From NCBI GenBank assembly GCA_902512305.1, contig CABXIU010000004.1, positions 62,001 through 126,000 on the forward strand: 64,000 nt of DNA. Direction: 5' to 3'. This document shows positions 33,627-44,239 of this stretch, one piece after another (the first letter of the stretch is position 1; each line of letters starts with the position of its first letter). Position numbers and translations under genes: made by a program. The notes below the pieces were generated by a model. The model was not told the DNA's origin. It made no database searches and was given only the letters and a program-made list of their open reading frames with translations. This stretch comes from an uncultured Gammaproteobacteria bacterium (GTDB lineage Bacteria > Pseudomonadota > Gammaproteobacteria > PS1 > Pseudothioglobaceae).

Positions 33627-35474
33627 ATGAACCATTACGCAGCCTGGAAAAATATTCTTATCGTGTTTTTCCTATTTATTTTAGGTCTCTATGCCTTGCC
33701 AAATCTTTATGGTTCAGATTTGGCGATTCAGATTTCTGGAACAGGTGACTATGATGTAAATCAGAGAGATTTAGACAAAATAAACGACACTCTGTTAGAT
33801 AATGAGGTCGACTTTAAATCTATCTCTTTTGAAAATGAAAATATATTAGTACGGTTTAGTGATTCTCAATCACAATTATCTTCCAAAGCAATCTTGAAGG
33901 ATTCGCTCACCAGAAATTATGTGGTTGCTCTAAATTTAGCACCATCAATACCTCAGTGGCTTTCAGGGGTGGGTGGTAAAGCAATGTCTTTAGGGCTAGA
34001 TCTTAGAGGTGGGGTTCATTTCCTACTTGAGGTAGATATGGAAGCAGTCACTAAAATGGCGGTAGATCGCTATTACAATGAATTGAGAGCAGCACTTCGA
34101 AAAGATAAGCTTTATAAGAAAATTCGTAAAGAGGAGAATCTACTTATTGTAAGTTTTAAAAGTGAAGAGCTCAAGAATGAAGCTAAAAAAGTCATTAAAA
34201 AAGATTTACCTGACCTAGTTATTGTAGAAGGAAGTGAGCTTGAGCTTGAGTTGGGCTTAGAAATTTCAGCAAGTGCTCAATCTGCTGCAAAACTTAGCGC
34301 ATTGAAACAAAACATTACGACATTGAGAAATCGTGTAAATGAGTTAGGTGTTGCTGAGCCAATTATTCAACAACAAGGAACAGAGAGAATTGTTGTTCAG
34401 CTCCCTGGTGTTCAGGATACTGCTAGAGCAAAAGAAATATTAGGAGCGGTTGCGACTATAGAATTTAGAATGGTCGATGAAAAAAATGATGTCCAAACTG
34501 CAATCCAGTCAGGGAAGACACCTGCAGGCTCAAAAATCTATAAGTTCAAGGACGGGCGACCTTTACTTTTGAAAACTAACGTTATCACTACTGGAGAAAA
34601 TATAGTTGATGCTTCTTCCAGTATGGATGAAAACAATCAGCCTAGCGTTAGTATTGTTCTTGATAGTCCAGGTGGGCGGTCAATGCTGGATACTACCAAG
34701 GAATTTTTAGGTTATAGAATGGCTGTTGTCTTTATCGAAAACCAAGTTGAAACAATCATGGAAGATGGCGTAGCTATTAAGAAGCGTAGCAAGACTCAAG
34801 ATATTATTAATGCTGCAACGATTCAAGGAACGTTCTCAAATCGTTTTCAAATCACTGGTTTAGATAGTGCTAGAGAGGCAACAAACCTTGCGCTTCTTTT
34901 GCGAGCCGGCTCTCTTTCAGCGCCTGTTGAGATTATTGAAGAGCGAACAATTGGCCCTAGTCTGGGCGCAGATAATATTCAGAAAGGACTCATTTCAGTG
35001 CTTGTTGGTTTTGCTTTGGTGCTTCTCTTTATGGGGTGGCGTTATCGCGTTTTTGGTTTGGTTGCAAATCTAGCCTTGACTCTTAACTTAATAACAATTA
35101 TTTCTATTTTATCGTTAATTCAGGCCACACTGACTCTTCCAGGAATAGCAGGAATTGTTCTAACGGTGGGTATGGCAGTTGATGCTAACGTATTAATTTT
35201 TGAGCGAATTAAAGAAGAGATGCACTCAAATAAGAATATTCAAAAAGCAATATCATTAGGCTATGAAAAAGCTTTACTAACAATTGCAGATGCAAATATT
35301 ACGACACTCATTGCCTCAATTGTCTTATTTAGCTTTGGTACTGGACCCATTAAAGGTTTTGCCGTAACTCTGACTATTGGAATTATTACATCAATGTTTA
35401 CAGCAATTATTTTTTCTAGAGCAATTATAAATTTAATCTATGGCGGTAAAAAAGTTGAGGAGTTGGCAATATGA
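33627..35474 (+). CDS. secD: Protein translocase subunit SecD
   Basis: 615 residues, the same length as in E. coli. It has an N-terminal membrane helix, the periplasmic P1 domain (LGLDLRGGVHFLLEVD), and a C-terminal block of five helices with GLDSAREATNLALLLRAGSL and the conserved VGMAVDANVLIFERIKEE. With SecF it uses the proton-motive force to pull proteins through SecYEG. Its stop overlaps the secF start by 4 nt. Confidence 0.96.
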   Translation: MNHYAAWKNILIVFFLFILGLYALPNLYGSDLAIQISGTGDYDVNQRDLDKINDTLLDNEVDFKSISFENENILVRFSDSQSQLSSKAILKDSLTRNYVVALNLAPSIPQWLSGVGGKAMSLGLDLRGGVHFLLEVDMEAVTKMAVDRYYNELRAALRKDKLYKKIRKEENLLIVSFKSEELKNEAKKVIKKDLPDLVIVEGSELELELGLEISASAQSAAKLSALKQNITTLRNRVNELGVAEPIIQQQGTERIVVQLPGVQDTARAKEILGAVATIEFRMVDEKNDVQTAIQSGKTPAGSKIYKFKDGRPLLLKTNVITTGENIVDASSSMDENNQPSVSIVLDSPGGRSMLDTTKEFLGYRMAVVFIENQVETIMEDGVAIKKRSKTQDIINAATIQGTFSNRFQITGLDSAREATNLALLLRAGSLSAPVEIIEERTIGPSLGADNIQKGLISVLVGFALVLLFMGWRYRVFGLVANLALTLNLITIISILSLIQATLTLPGIAGIVLTVGMAVDANVLIFERIKEEMHSNKNIQKAISLGYEKALLTIADANITTLIASIVLFSFGTGPIKGFAVTLTIGIITSMFTAIIFSRAIINLIYGGKKVEELAI

Positions 35475-36397
35475 GTCTCAGATCTTTAAATATTCCAGTC
35501 ATTGATTTTGTTGGCAAGCGTAAATTTGCACTGATTTTTTCTGCAATTTTATTGGTTATCTCTATAGCCTCTTTAGGCTTACAAGGCTTAAAGTTTGGTA
35601 TCGACTTTACGGGCGGAACTTTAATTGAGTTGGGTTATGAGAAAACTGCTGATCTTGAAATCATAAGATCAAAACTTGCGACTGCTGAATACGAAGGCGC
35701 TAATGTACAATATTTTGGTTCAGATACTGAAGTACTTATTCAGCTTGAACCTCAAGCTACATCAAGCGCAAAGTTAAGTTCATCAATTATAAGAATGCTT
35801 GGTGAAGGTATAGATGTTCGAAGAGTGGAATTCGTAGGTCCAAAGGTAGGTGAAGAGCTTACTAATGATGGCGGACTTGCAATGCTCTATGCAATAATTG
35901 GCATATTGATCTACGTGGCATTTCGATTTGAATATCGATTTGCTTTGGGGTCAATTGCAGCCATAATCCATGATGTAATTATTACACTAGGCGTTTTTTC
36001 AATTATTCAGATTGAATTTGACTTGACCGTTTTAGCTGCTATTCTTGCAGTAATTGGTTACTCTTTGAATGATACGATTGTTGTCTTTGACAGGATTCGT
36101 GAAAACTTTCTTGCAACTCGTCATATTGAGCCTGAACCTATTGTCAATGAGGCGCTGAATCAGACTTTATCAAGAACACTGATGACATCACTCACAACTT
36201 TACTTGTTCTTTTTGCCTTGTTTTATTTAGGCGGCGAGGTTATAAATAGTTTTGCGGGGGCGCTAATTATTGGGGTAATTATTGGTACCTATTCTTCTAT
36301 CTATGTCGCAAGTTCAATGATTCTCGCGCTAGGAATTTCTAAAGAAGATATGTTGCCTTCAGAAAAAGAGAAAAAAGAGATTGATGCTAGACCTTAG
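35471..36397 (+). CDS. secF: Protein translocase subunit SecF
   Basis: 308 residues with six membrane helices. Family motifs are [12 protein letters not shown] after the first helix, GPKVGEEL, and [16 protein letters not shown] in the central helices. It is coupled to secD. Its stop codon shares TTAG with the stop of the convergent fabB. Confidence 0.96.
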   Translation: MSLRSLNIPVIDFVGKRKFALIFSAILLVISIASLGLQGLKFGIDFTGGTLIELGYEKTADLEIIRSKLATAEYEGANVQYFGSDTEVLIQLEPQATSSAKLSSSIIRMLGEGIDVRRVEFVGPKVGEELTNDGGLAMLYAIIGILIYVAFRFEYRFALGSIAAIIHDVIITLGVFSIIQIEFDLTVLAAILAVIGYSLNDTIVVFDRIRENFLATRHIEPEPIVNEALNQTLSRTLMTSLTTLLVLFALFYLGGEVINSFAGALIIGVIIGTYSSIYVASSMILALGISKEDMLPSEKEKKEIDARP

Positions 36398-37623
36398 TTA
36401 GTTTTTTCGATAAATTTTTCAAAAACAAGGCAAGCATTAGTTCCACCAAATCCAAAACTATTTGAAAGTATTCGGTTCAGTTGTACACTTTTTGTCTCTC
36501 TCACAATAGGCATTCCAGATGCCTCGTTGTCAAGGTTTTCAATGTTTACGGATTCAGCAACAAAATCATTTTGAAGCATTAATAGTGAGTAGATAGACTC
36601 ATTCACTCCTGCTGCGCCTAAAGCATGACCTGACAAAGATTTCGTTGAGCCTATAAGTGGAATTGAACTATCACCAAAGACTTCTTTAATTGCCCCTAGC
36701 TCTTTGACATCTCCTACAGGGGTTGATGTACCATGAGCGTTGATATAGTCAATGGGGCCATTAACGCCAGTAATCGCAATTTCCATACATCTTTTTGCTC
36801 CCTCACCAGAGGGCGCAACCATGTCATATCCATCTGAGGTTGCTCCATAACCTACAAGCTCAGCAATAATTTTTGCTCCTCGAGCTTGCGCATGATCTAA
36901 AGACTCAAGAACTAAGGCTCCTCCTCCACCTGAAATAACAAATCCATCTCTATCAGCATCAAAAGCACGTGAGGCTTTATTAGGTGTGTCATTGTATTTT
37001 GAAGATAGAGCTCCCATTGCATCAAACAGCATAGTTAAAGACCAGTCTAGTTCTTCACCTCCGCCAGCAAAAACAACATCTTGTTTGCCAAGTTGGATTT
37101 GCTCCATTGCATTACCAATGCAGTGGGCACTAGTCGAGCAAGCCGAGCTAATAGAATAGTTAATGCCTTTTATTTTAAATAGAGTAGAAAGACATGCAGA
37201 AGTAGTTGAGCCCATTGTTCTTGGAACACGATAGGGACCCACTCTTTTAATACCTCTTTCTCTTAAGATATCAGCTGACTCAACAATATTTTGGTTTGAA
37301 GCACCTCCAGAGCCCATAATTAACCCAGTTCTTTCATGCGAAATCATTTCAGGGCTTAGTCCAGATTCTTTAATCGCTTCATCTAATGCAGTTGCGTTAT
37401 AAATTGCTGCATCTGCCATAAATCTTAGCATTTTTCGATCAATTATTTCACTAGTGTCAATTTCTGGAATGGAGCCGTGAACATGCGATCTTAGGCCCAT
37501 CTCTTTGTATATTTCACTATACTCAATGCCAGATTTTGCTGATTTTAGGGATTTCAGTACATCCAGCTTGTTTGCACCTAAGCTACTAACAATTCCCATG
37601 CCTGTTACAACGACTCTTTTCAT
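36394..37623 (-). CDS. fabB: 3-oxoacyl-ACP synthase I
   Basis: 409 residues. A condensing enzyme of fatty acid synthesis needed for unsaturated chains. The Cys-His-His triad is visible: Cys162 (SSACSTSAH), the [11 protein letters not shown] histidine and the [10 protein letters not shown] histidine. The start overlaps the fabA stop by one base (TGATG), so the two genes form the usual fabAB unit. Confidence 0.96.
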   Translation of the reverse strand: MKRVVVTGMGIVSSLGANKLDVLKSLKSAKSGIEYSEIYKEMGLRSHVHGSIPEIDTSEIIDRKMLRFMADAAIYNATALDEAIKESGLSPEMISHERTGLIMGSGGASNQNIVESADILRERGIKRVGPYRVPRTMGSTTSACLSTLFKIKGINYSISSACSTSAHCIGNAMEQIQLGKQDVVFAGGGEELDWSLTMLFDAMGALSSKYNDTPNKASRAFDADRDGFVISGGGGALVLESLDHAQARGAKIIAELVGYGATSDGYDMVAPSGEGAKRCMEIAITGVNGPIDYINAHGTSTPVGDVKELGAIKEVFGDSSIPLIGSTKSLSGHALGAAGVNESIYSLLMLQNDFVAESVNIENLDNEASGMPIVRETKSVQLNRILSNSFGFGGTNACLVFEKFIEKTN

Positions 37624-38135
37624 CAGAAGGCTGAAGTGTCAGTAAATAAGCCAACTTTTAAATTTGTGGCTTCATAGATTGTCTTGCCATCAACCTCCAT
37701 AGTCGCATCAGCAATACCCATGTAAAGTTTTCTTGCAATAACACGTGAAAGGCTTACGTTATAAGTAATCATTTTGTTTGTTGGCAACACTTGACCTGTA
37801 AACTTGATCTGCCCTGATCCTAGAGCACGACCTCTGCCAGGGCCACCTAACCAGCCTAGATAAAACCCAACTAACTGCCACATGGCATCAACACCCAAGC
37901 AACCAGGCATTACAGGGTCTTCATTAAAGTGACAATCAAAAAACCATAAATCTTTGCTTATATCAAGCTCAGCAGTCATTCCGCCCTTTCCATAGTCGCC
38001 AGCATTTTCACTAATATTTGTTATACGATCAAACATTAGCATTGGTGGCTGTGGAAGTTGCGCATTTCCAGGACCAAATAGTTCCCCTTTTCCACATTGG
38101 ATTAAATCTTCATAGGAATAGCTGTTTTGCTTCAT
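37623..38135 (-). CDS. fabA: 3-hydroxydecanoyl-ACP dehydratase/isomerase
   Basis: 170 residues, a hot-dog fold. The catalytic His69 and Asp83 fall in [21 protein letters not shown]. It dehydrates 3-hydroxydecanoyl-ACP and isomerises the product to the cis-3 form, starting unsaturated fatty acid synthesis with FabB. It is first in the fabAB operon; metZ lies 63 nt upstream on the same strand. Confidence 0.96.
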   Translation of the reverse strand: MKQNSYSYEDLIQCGKGELFGPGNAQLPQPPMLMFDRITNISENAGDYGKGGMTAELDISKDLWFFDCHFNEDPVMPGCLGVDAMWQLVGFYLGWLGGPGRGRALGSGQIKFTGQVLPTNKMITYNVSLSRVIARKLYMGIADATMEVDGKTIYEATNLKVGLFTDTSAF

Positions 38136-38173
38136 AAGGTCTGTTAAATCAAGTTCTGAATAAATTTTAACAT

Positions 38174-38199
38174 AGTTGAATTGAGCTAAAAATTCAACT
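38174..38199 (-). terminator. Hairpin between metZ and fabA
   Basis: A perfect 9-bp inverted repeat AGTTGAATT / AATTCAACT lies directly after the metZ stop, with an 8-nt loop. It lacks a clean T tract on the minus strand, so termination may be weak; it could instead be a partial attenuator or RNA-end stabiliser. Confidence 0.4.
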
Positions 38200-39353
38200 T
38201 AAGGCTTTAGATCAGCAATAATATCTTCAATATTTTCTAATCCAACAGAGATACGGACAAGGTTTTCTGAAATACACGACTGTCTTTTTTCTTCGTCAGT
38301 CAGTCTGACATGAGTCGTTGTCGATGGATGAGTAATCGTTGTTTTAGCATCACCTAAGTTTGCAGTAATTGATATCATTTTTGTATTATTAATAAGTCTA
38401 AATGCTTCTTTTTTGCCGCCTTTTACCTCAAACGAGACAATACCTCCATAACCTGTTTGTTGCTTTTTAGCAGTTTCGTGATGAGGATGATTTTGAAGCC
38501 CTATATAGTAAACCTTGTCAACAAATGCTTGGCTCTCGAGCCAGTTTGCAAGTTTCATAGCACTTTCACTGTGTTCTTTAATTCTTAGGCTAAGCGTTTC
38601 TAGACCTTTAAGGACAACCCAAGCATTGAAAGCACTTAATGTTGGTCCAGTGCTTCTGGTAAATGAACTTATTTCATCAATAATCGACCCTTTTCCTGCA
38701 ACAGCTCCAGCAAGGCATCTTCCTTGCCCATCAATATATTTTGTGGCTGAATGGAGGACAAGATCAGCTCCGAGCGATAAGGGTCTTTGAAGTGCAGGCG
38801 TCATGATACAATTATCAACCGCAAGAATAATATCGTTTTTCTTTGAAATAGTTGATAGTTGTTTAATATTTACAACTTCGCCCAAAGGATTCGAAGGTGT
38901 TTCTAAGAGAAATAACTTAGTATTTTTTTGAACACTTTTCTTCCACGCATCTAAGTCCGGTAGATCGACAAAAGTAACTTTTATTCCAAATTTTGCAATA
39001 ATATTGTTGAGAAGAACGATGGTCGTGCCAAACATGCTGCGAGATGCCACCATGTGTTCCCCCGGTTTGAGTATCGTCATGATAGTTGCAAAGATAGCAG
39101 ACATTCCACTCGCGGTAGCCTGACACTTTTCAGCACCTTCTAAGGCGGCTAGTTTATTTTGAAAAGATTCAACTGTTGGATTGGTAAATCTAGAGTAGAT
39201 ATTGCCTTTATTGCTATCAAAACGCTCAGCAGCTTGCTCAGCAGTGTCAAATCGAAAGCTCGAGGTTAAAAAAATTGCAGTTGAGTGCTCTTGTTCATTG
39301 GAAGAATGTTGACCTTCACGTACTGATTTTGTTTTAAAACTGCTATTTTTCAT
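38199..39353 (-). CDS. metZ: O-succinylhomoserine sulfhydrylase
   Basis: 384 residues, a PLP enzyme of the Cys/Met metabolism family. The PLP lysine is in HSATKYIDGQGRCLAG, which with the cvpA-purF-metZ order points to MetZ rather than cystathionine gamma-synthase. It makes homocysteine directly from O-succinylhomoserine and sulfide. The product is also the acceptor needed by the betaine-homocysteine-methyltransferase-like protein at 49.9 kb. It follows purF by 11 nt. Confidence 0.9.
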   Translation of the reverse strand: MKNSSFKTKSVREGQHSSNEQEHSTAIFLTSSFRFDTAEQAAERFDSNKGNIYSRFTNPTVESFQNKLAALEGAEKCQATASGMSAIFATIMTILKPGEHMVASRSMFGTTIVLLNNIIAKFGIKVTFVDLPDLDAWKKSVQKNTKLFLLETPSNPLGEVVNIKQLSTISKKNDIILAVDNCIMTPALQRPLSLGADLVLHSATKYIDGQGRCLAGAVAGKGSIIDEISSFTRSTGPTLSAFNAWVVLKGLETLSLRIKEHSESAMKLANWLESQAFVDKVYYIGLQNHPHHETAKKQQTGYGGIVSFEVKGGKKEAFRLINNTKMISITANLGDAKTTITHPSTTTHVRLTDEEKRQSCISENLVRISVGLENIEDIIADLKP

Positions 39354-39364
39354 AATTTTGCTTG

Positions 39365-40882
39365 CTAGTCAGCATCATTGTAAATCAATTCAGAGCTTTC
39401 ATTGGTGCTACTAATTTCTTTTGCCTTGTCAGATCTGATTGCTTCAAGATTATCAAGGTAGGGCTTATCAATATCATTGGTAAGGTAGTTGCCATCAAAG
39501 CATGAACAATCAAAAGCTTTGATTTTTGGATTACCTTGTTTGACAGACCAAATTAAGTCATCAAGATTTTGATAAATTAATTTATCAGATCCTATGGCTT
39601 CACAAATTTCATCTGTGGTTTTTTCATGGGCAATGAATTCATTCTTACTTGCCATGTCAATGCCGTATACGTTGGGGTATCGGACAGGAGGGGCTGCAGA
39701 GGCGAAGAATACTTTTTTTGCACCTGCTGATCTTGCCATCTGAACAATCTCCTTGCTAGTGGTTCCGCGCACAATTGAATCATCCACAAGAAGTACATTT
39801 TTGTCTTTAAATTCTAGTTCTATTGCGCTTAATTTTTGACGTACCGATTTTTTTCTTTGTTTCTGTCCTGGCATGATGAATGTTCTTGCAATATAACGAT
39901 TTTTAATGAATCCTTCTCGATACTTTATGTCTAATTCGTTAGCTAATTGAAGCGCCGCAGTTCTTGAGGTATCAGGAACAGGTATAACTACATCTATTTT
40001 TTCGTCAGGCCAGTTGGACTTTATTTTATCTGCAAGCTTTTCGCCCATTCTTAGGCGAGATTTGTACACTGAGATGTTGTCAATAATTGAGTCAGGTCTT
40101 GCAAAATAAACAAATTCAAAAATACAAGGTGATAGCCTTGGATATTCTGAGCATTGATAGGAATGAACTTGCCCATTTCGGTCTATCACAATAGCTTCTC
40201 CAGGTGTGACATCACGAGTTATTTTATATCCTAGGGCTGTCAGAGCAACGCTTTCTGAGGTCAACATATATTTGGTGCCCTCTTTGGTTGTTCTCTCTCC
40301 AAGTATTAGTGGACGAATTCCATTGGGATCTCTAAATCCAAATATTCCATAACCAGGTATCATTCCAATGGCAGCATATGCACCCTTCACTCTTTGGTGG
40401 AGTTTGGTTACAGCCCTAAAGATATCATGCTCATTAATCCTATGTTTCTGTTCTTCCGCAATTTCACTAGCCAATATATTAAGTAATATTTCTGAATCTG
40501 AATTGGTATTAATATGTCGAAGATCTTGCTCAAAGATTTCTTGAGCCAGAGTGTTTGCATTAGTCAAGTTTCCATTATGTGCAAACGCAATTCCGTAAGG
40601 CGAGTTAACATAAAAGGGCTGAGCTTCAGCCTCGGAAGCACTTCCTGCAGTAGGATAGCGAATATGACCAATACCCATATCTCCAATAAGTTTTTCCATA
40701 TGCTTTGTCCTAAATACATTACGAACCAGGCCATTACCCTTTCGCATATAGAATCGGCCTTTATTAGCAGTCGTTATTCCTGCAGCATCTTGGCCTCGAT
40801 GCTGAATGATTGTTAGTGCATCATAGATGTAGAGACCGACATCTTTTTTTGTTGTTGAGAGGATTCCAATAATTCCGCACAT
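39365..40882 (-). CDS. purF: Amidophosphoribosyltransferase
   Basis: 505 residues. First committed step of purine synthesis. The N-terminal glutaminase uses Cys2 (MCGIIGIL) after Met removal. The PRPP-binding motif in the C-terminal domain is VLLVDDSIVRGTTS. It is 5 nt from cvpA, a standard pairing. Confidence 0.96.
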   Translation of the reverse strand: MCGIIGILSTTKKDVGLYIYDALTIIQHRGQDAAGITTANKGRFYMRKGNGLVRNVFRTKHMEKLIGDMGIGHIRYPTAGSASEAEAQPFYVNSPYGIAFAHNGNLTNANTLAQEIFEQDLRHINTNSDSEILLNILASEIAEEQKHRINEHDIFRAVTKLHQRVKGAYAAIGMIPGYGIFGFRDPNGIRPLILGERTTKEGTKYMLTSESVALTALGYKITRDVTPGEAIVIDRNGQVHSYQCSEYPRLSPCIFEFVYFARPDSIIDNISVYKSRLRMGEKLADKIKSNWPDEKIDVVIPVPDTSRTAALQLANELDIKYREGFIKNRYIARTFIMPGQKQRKKSVRQKLSAIELEFKDKNVLLVDDSIVRGTTSKEIVQMARSAGAKKVFFASAAPPVRYPNVYGIDMASKNEFIAHEKTTDEICEAIGSDKLIYQNLDDLIWSVKQGNPKIKAFDCSCFDGNYLTNDIDKPYLDNLEAIRSDKAKEISSTNESSELIYNDAD

Positions 40883-40887
40883 TGCTT

Positions 40888-41784
40888 TTATTCCTTTAAA
40901 ATTTCACTTTCTATAAACTCGACAACAACATCGCCAGGCTCTAGATCAACGAATAGTAGGTGTTTTGACAAAACTGGTTTAATGTCAACAGACCAATCTT
41001 GAAATGTTCTAAGAGCTCCAGTAGTTTCTACCCAGGCATGGTTTTGAGTAATCCAAGCCATACTTTGAAGAATAAGAACGGCAATTAAGACGAACGTACC
41101 TCCCTTAAATAGACCTAATATAGATCCAAAAAATTTATTTTTTAGCCCAACAATATTTCTTGCATTAATCAAAATATCCAGAACACTCAGTGCTCTTAAT
41201 ATACCCTCATATGCGGGTGTCATCAGGGAAGGATTTTCTGTATCAACCTTAATATTAAGAAGCTTTGATAGTCCGATCATAGCAATAATAAGAATAGCAA
41301 AGAGCAAAACGAATGATACAAAGTTTCTAAGCGATTGATTTGAGATGAGGGATTCAAATGTATTAACATCAGAAATCACTCCTAAATAGTTATAACTAAT
41401 TACCGCAACAATTAAAGTTATAATAATATTTGCGAAGGGCCGATTGAGTTCACTAGGATTTTGATTGTTTGATGAGGCGCCGGCAATTCTATATAGGCCT
41501 TTTTTAATAAGCCATATACTCAGAAATATTCCACCAAAAGATAACGCATATGTGGATTGACTATCACTACTAATCCAGCTATTCAGAAAAGTTTTAGCAA
41601 ACGTTTCATAGTAAAGCCAAGCTACGACAATAGCAATAATAACAAAAATAAAACTAATGACTTCCTTTGCCAGTCCCTGAATAAAGCCACGAACTACAAA
41701 TATAATGAGAATAATTAGGGTAAGCCAATCTGACCAAGCCAGTAAACTGATAGCACTCCAAACATTGTCAAAAAAATTGCCCAT
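40888..41784 (-). CDS. cvpA: CvpA-family inner-membrane protein
   Basis: 298 residues from an ATG that has GGGAG just upstream; a TTG 24 nt earlier is in frame but lacks such a site. The N-terminal domain has about four membrane helices with the CvpA motif WSDWLTLIILIIFVVRGFIQG. It is longer than typical CvpA (about 160-200 residues) because of extra helices and a soluble tail (from about residue 240). CvpA is linked to colicin V production and envelope homeostasis. First gene of the cvpA-purF-metZ operon. Confidence 0.85.
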   Translation of the reverse strand: MGNFFDNVWSAISLLAWSDWLTLIILIIFVVRGFIQGLAKEVISFIFVIIAIVVAWLYYETFAKTFLNSWISSDSQSTYALSFGGIFLSIWLIKKGLYRIAGASSNNQNPSELNRPFANIIITLIVAVISYNYLGVISDVNTFESLISNQSLRNFVSFVLLFAILIIAMIGLSKLLNIKVDTENPSLMTPAYEGILRALSVLDILINARNIVGLKNKFFGSILGLFKGGTFVLIAVLILQSMAWITQNHAWVETTGALRTFQDWSVDIKPVLSKHLLFVDLEPGDVVVEFIESEILKE

Positions 41785-41859
41785 GAGCTCCCTGATAGAT
41801 AGGTTCAATTTTACAGCAGTTTCTTAAGCTTTGTCATTCTCTACTATGACTAATAATGA

Positions 41860-43056
41860 TTACATTTTATCGACAATCAAGGTCGCATCAGCAATGGTAT
41901 AAAAAGAGCCAAAAATAACCACTCTTTCTATATTTTTCATTTCTAATGATTTTTTAATTGCACTATTCATATCATCACAAATTGTTGTTAAATTCGGTTC
42001 GGAAAATTTTTTCTTGAGTTCTTTTGACTTAATCGCCCTTTCTGAGGAAAGGGGGACCAAATACCAATGTTTAATTGTATCTGATGCCAGGTTAACCATA
42101 TCGATGATATTTTTATCAACCAGTGCTGAAAAAATAGCTACCGTTTTCATAGGAGATTCGGAGAGGGCATCTACTAGCGTTTTAACTGCAGCAGGGTTAT
42201 GTGCGACATCAAGAATAATTGTTTTCTCACCAATATACCTTTTTTCAAAGCGTGCTTTTATTCTTGCATTCTTAATGCCATCAGTAATCATTTGACTTGA
42301 TACTGGAAATTTATCCATAAAGCTTTCAACAGCCTTGATGGCAACTGCAGCATTTAGTCTTTGATGAGCACCATCTAGCCCTATTTCGTCTTGGTAGCCT
42401 TTTGAAACGAAAGTGATAGGTGTGTCAATTTCTTTGGCATAAGATAACAAGCTTTGTGGTGGGTCTTGATCACCACAAATACAGGGCCTTAAGGTTCTCA
42501 TGATGCCTGCTTTTTCCCTACCAATGGCCTCTCTCGTATCACCCAGATATTCTGTATGATCAATTGCAATATTCGTGATCACGCTTATGTCGCTATCGAC
42601 AACATTGACGGAGTCGAGTCTACCTCCAAGACCAACCTCTAGAATCGCAAGATCGATATTCGCTTTGGCAAATATGATCAATGCTGCAAGTGTTGAAAAT
42701 TCAAAGTAAGTCAGTTCTACTTCTAGTCTTTTTGTTTCAATCAGCTCAAATGCATTAATGATTTCTTCATCAGAAACATCGACTCCGTTAATTGCGTAAC
42801 GTTCGTTATATTTCAATAAGTGTGGTGACATTGAGCGGCCAATTTTGTATTTGGATTGGCGGTATATGCTATCAATAAAAGAGACAGTGGAGCCTTTACC
42901 ATTGGTTCCTCCTACAGTTATAACTCGAAACGGGACACCATTTGGGAAAAGCCTATCGTAGACGATTTGAACTCGGTCAAGACCTAAAACAATCGTTTCT
43001 TCCATTAAATTTTCTTGCCAATTTAACCAATCATCAAGGGTGCGTTTGTTTTGCAT
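41860..43056 (-). CDS. folC: Bifunctional folylpolyglutamate/dihydrofolate synthase
   Basis: 398 residues, a Mur-ligase fold. The P-loop is GGTNGKGSTVSF and the metal/ATP region LEVGLGGRLDSVN; the second domain has LDVAHNPAA. It adds glutamate to dihydropteroate and folates. It is 75 nt upstream of the cvpA start on the same strand. DedD, often between them, is missing. It is slightly shorter than E. coli FolC (422). Confidence 0.94.
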   Translation of the reverse strand: MQNKRTLDDWLNWQENLMEETIVLGLDRVQIVYDRLFPNGVPFRVITVGGTNGKGSTVSFIDSIYRQSKYKIGRSMSPHLLKYNERYAINGVDVSDEEIINAFELIETKRLEVELTYFEFSTLAALIIFAKANIDLAILEVGLGGRLDSVNVVDSDISVITNIAIDHTEYLGDTREAIGREKAGIMRTLRPCICGDQDPPQSLLSYAKEIDTPITFVSKGYQDEIGLDGAHQRLNAAVAIKAVESFMDKFPVSSQMITDGIKNARIKARFEKRYIGEKTIILDVAHNPAAVKTLVDALSESPMKTVAIFSALVDKNIIDMVNLASDTIKHWYLVPLSSERAIKSKELKKKFSEPNLTTICDDMNSAIKKSLEMKNIERVVIFGSFYTIADATLIVDKM

Positions 43057-43090
43057 GGTGGGGCTAAATTATGTTTGAAAGCTTTGAAAT

Positions 43091-43543
43091 TTATTTATCT
43101 TCCCAAAACTCGCCTTCGATGGTATCTTCTTTCTTGCTTTTTGATTCAGCCGCTCCAGATTTATGGATAAATACTGAACTTCTAGGCCTAAAGACTCGCT
43201 CCGCATTTTTTTCAAGGAAGTGGTTGATAAAGTAGCGCCTACTCCAAGGCATGAGGCCGAGCAATCCAAGGGCATCTGTAAGAAAGCCAGGTGTAAGCAA
43301 AAGTATTCCAGAAACCAGTATCACAACCCCTTCAAGCATTTCTATTGCTGGCGTTCTTCCTTCTGCCATGCTTTGTTGGGCTTTCGCCATTGTAGACCAG
43401 CCCTGTTGTCTTAGAAGGCTTGAGCCAATAAATGCAGTAATGATAACAAGTAGGACTGTTGAGAGCCCACCTATAGCTTGACCAACACTGACCAATAAAT
43501 AGATTTCAGCAAGAGTAACGACAACAAATATAGGAAATAACAT
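43091..43543 (-). CDS. fxsA: FxsA-family membrane protein
   Basis: 150 residues. Two or three hydrophobic segments near the N-terminus, then the family motif RQQGWSTMAKAQQSMAEGRTPA and GILLLTPGFLTDALGL. FxsA overexpression blocks phage T7 exclusion in E. coli; its normal role is unknown. An AGGGAGG site overlaps the end of trmB and sits 4 nt before the start, showing coupling with that gene. Confidence 0.88.
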   Translation of the reverse strand: MLFPIFVVVTLAEIYLLVSVGQAIGGLSTVLLVIITAFIGSSLLRQQGWSTMAKAQQSMAEGRTPAIEMLEGVVILVSGILLLTPGFLTDALGLLGLMPWSRRYFINHFLEKNAERVFRPRSSVFIHKSGAAESKSKKEDTIEGEFWEDK

Positions 43544-44239
43544 TTAACCTCCCTTTATGTTTGTAAAAATAATGTCCCAAACACCGTGACCCAATTTTTG
43601 ACCTCTATTTTCAAATTTTGTCAACGGCCTATATTCAGGTCTTAAAGAATATCTATGGGCGCCAGCACAATTTTTAAAGTATGGATGAGACTCTAACGTT
43701 TCCATAATATGCTCCGCGTAATTCTCCCAGTCAGTTGCTATATGAACAATTCCATGATCTTTAAGTTTTTTTGATAGTAGATCTAAAAAACTCATTTGTA
43801 TAATTCTACGCTTATGGTGTCTCTTTTTGTGCCAAGGATCAGGAAAAAATAGTTGAAAATTAGAAATACTACTGTCAAGGATATTATTCTCAAGAACTTC
43901 AACAGCATCCTCTTTAATGACCTTAAGATTATTGATGCTTTTCTTGCTGGCCTCGTTCACAACTCGTCCAACCCCTGCCTCATAGACCTCGATGCCTAAA
44001 AAATTTTGGCCAGGCTGTCGAATTGCCATCTCTATGAGGCTGTCCCCATTTCCAAAACCAACCTCAAGGGTAATGTCGTTTTGATTTAAATAAATTTCTT
44101 CAAAATTCAGGCTACTCTTATCAACATCAATTCCGTAATCACTCCAAAGCTCATTGAGTCCTAAAGATTGACCCTTGGAGAGTCTTCCTGATCGTTTAAC
44201 AAAGCTTTGGATTTTACGAAGTTGTTTTGCTTTTGTCAT
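43544..44239 (-). CDS. trmB: tRNA (guanine-N7-)-methyltransferase
   Basis: 231 residues. A SAM-binding Rossmann fold with VGFGNGDSLIEMA, then the family motif FPDPWHKKRHHKRR used in catalysis and tRNA binding. It methylates G46 in tRNA variable loops. Its start overlaps the xthA stop by 4 nt. Confidence 0.95.
   Translation of the reverse strand: MTKAKQLRKIQSFVKRSGRLSKGQSLGLNELWSDYGIDVDKSSLNFEEIYLNQNDITLEVGFGNGDSLIEMAIRQPGQNFLGIEVYEAGVGRVVNEASKKSINNLKVIKEDAVEVLENNILDSSISNFQLFFPDPWHKKRHHKRRIIQMSFLDLLSKKLKDHGIVHIATDWENYAEHIMETLESHPYFKNCAGAHRYSLRPEYRPLTKFENRGQKLGHGVWDIIFTNIKGG

Noticed and set aside
43069-43275. Minus-strand 68-codon frame overlapping fxsA
   Set aside because: It is out of frame with the clear FxsA protein and has no ribosome-binding site or family features.
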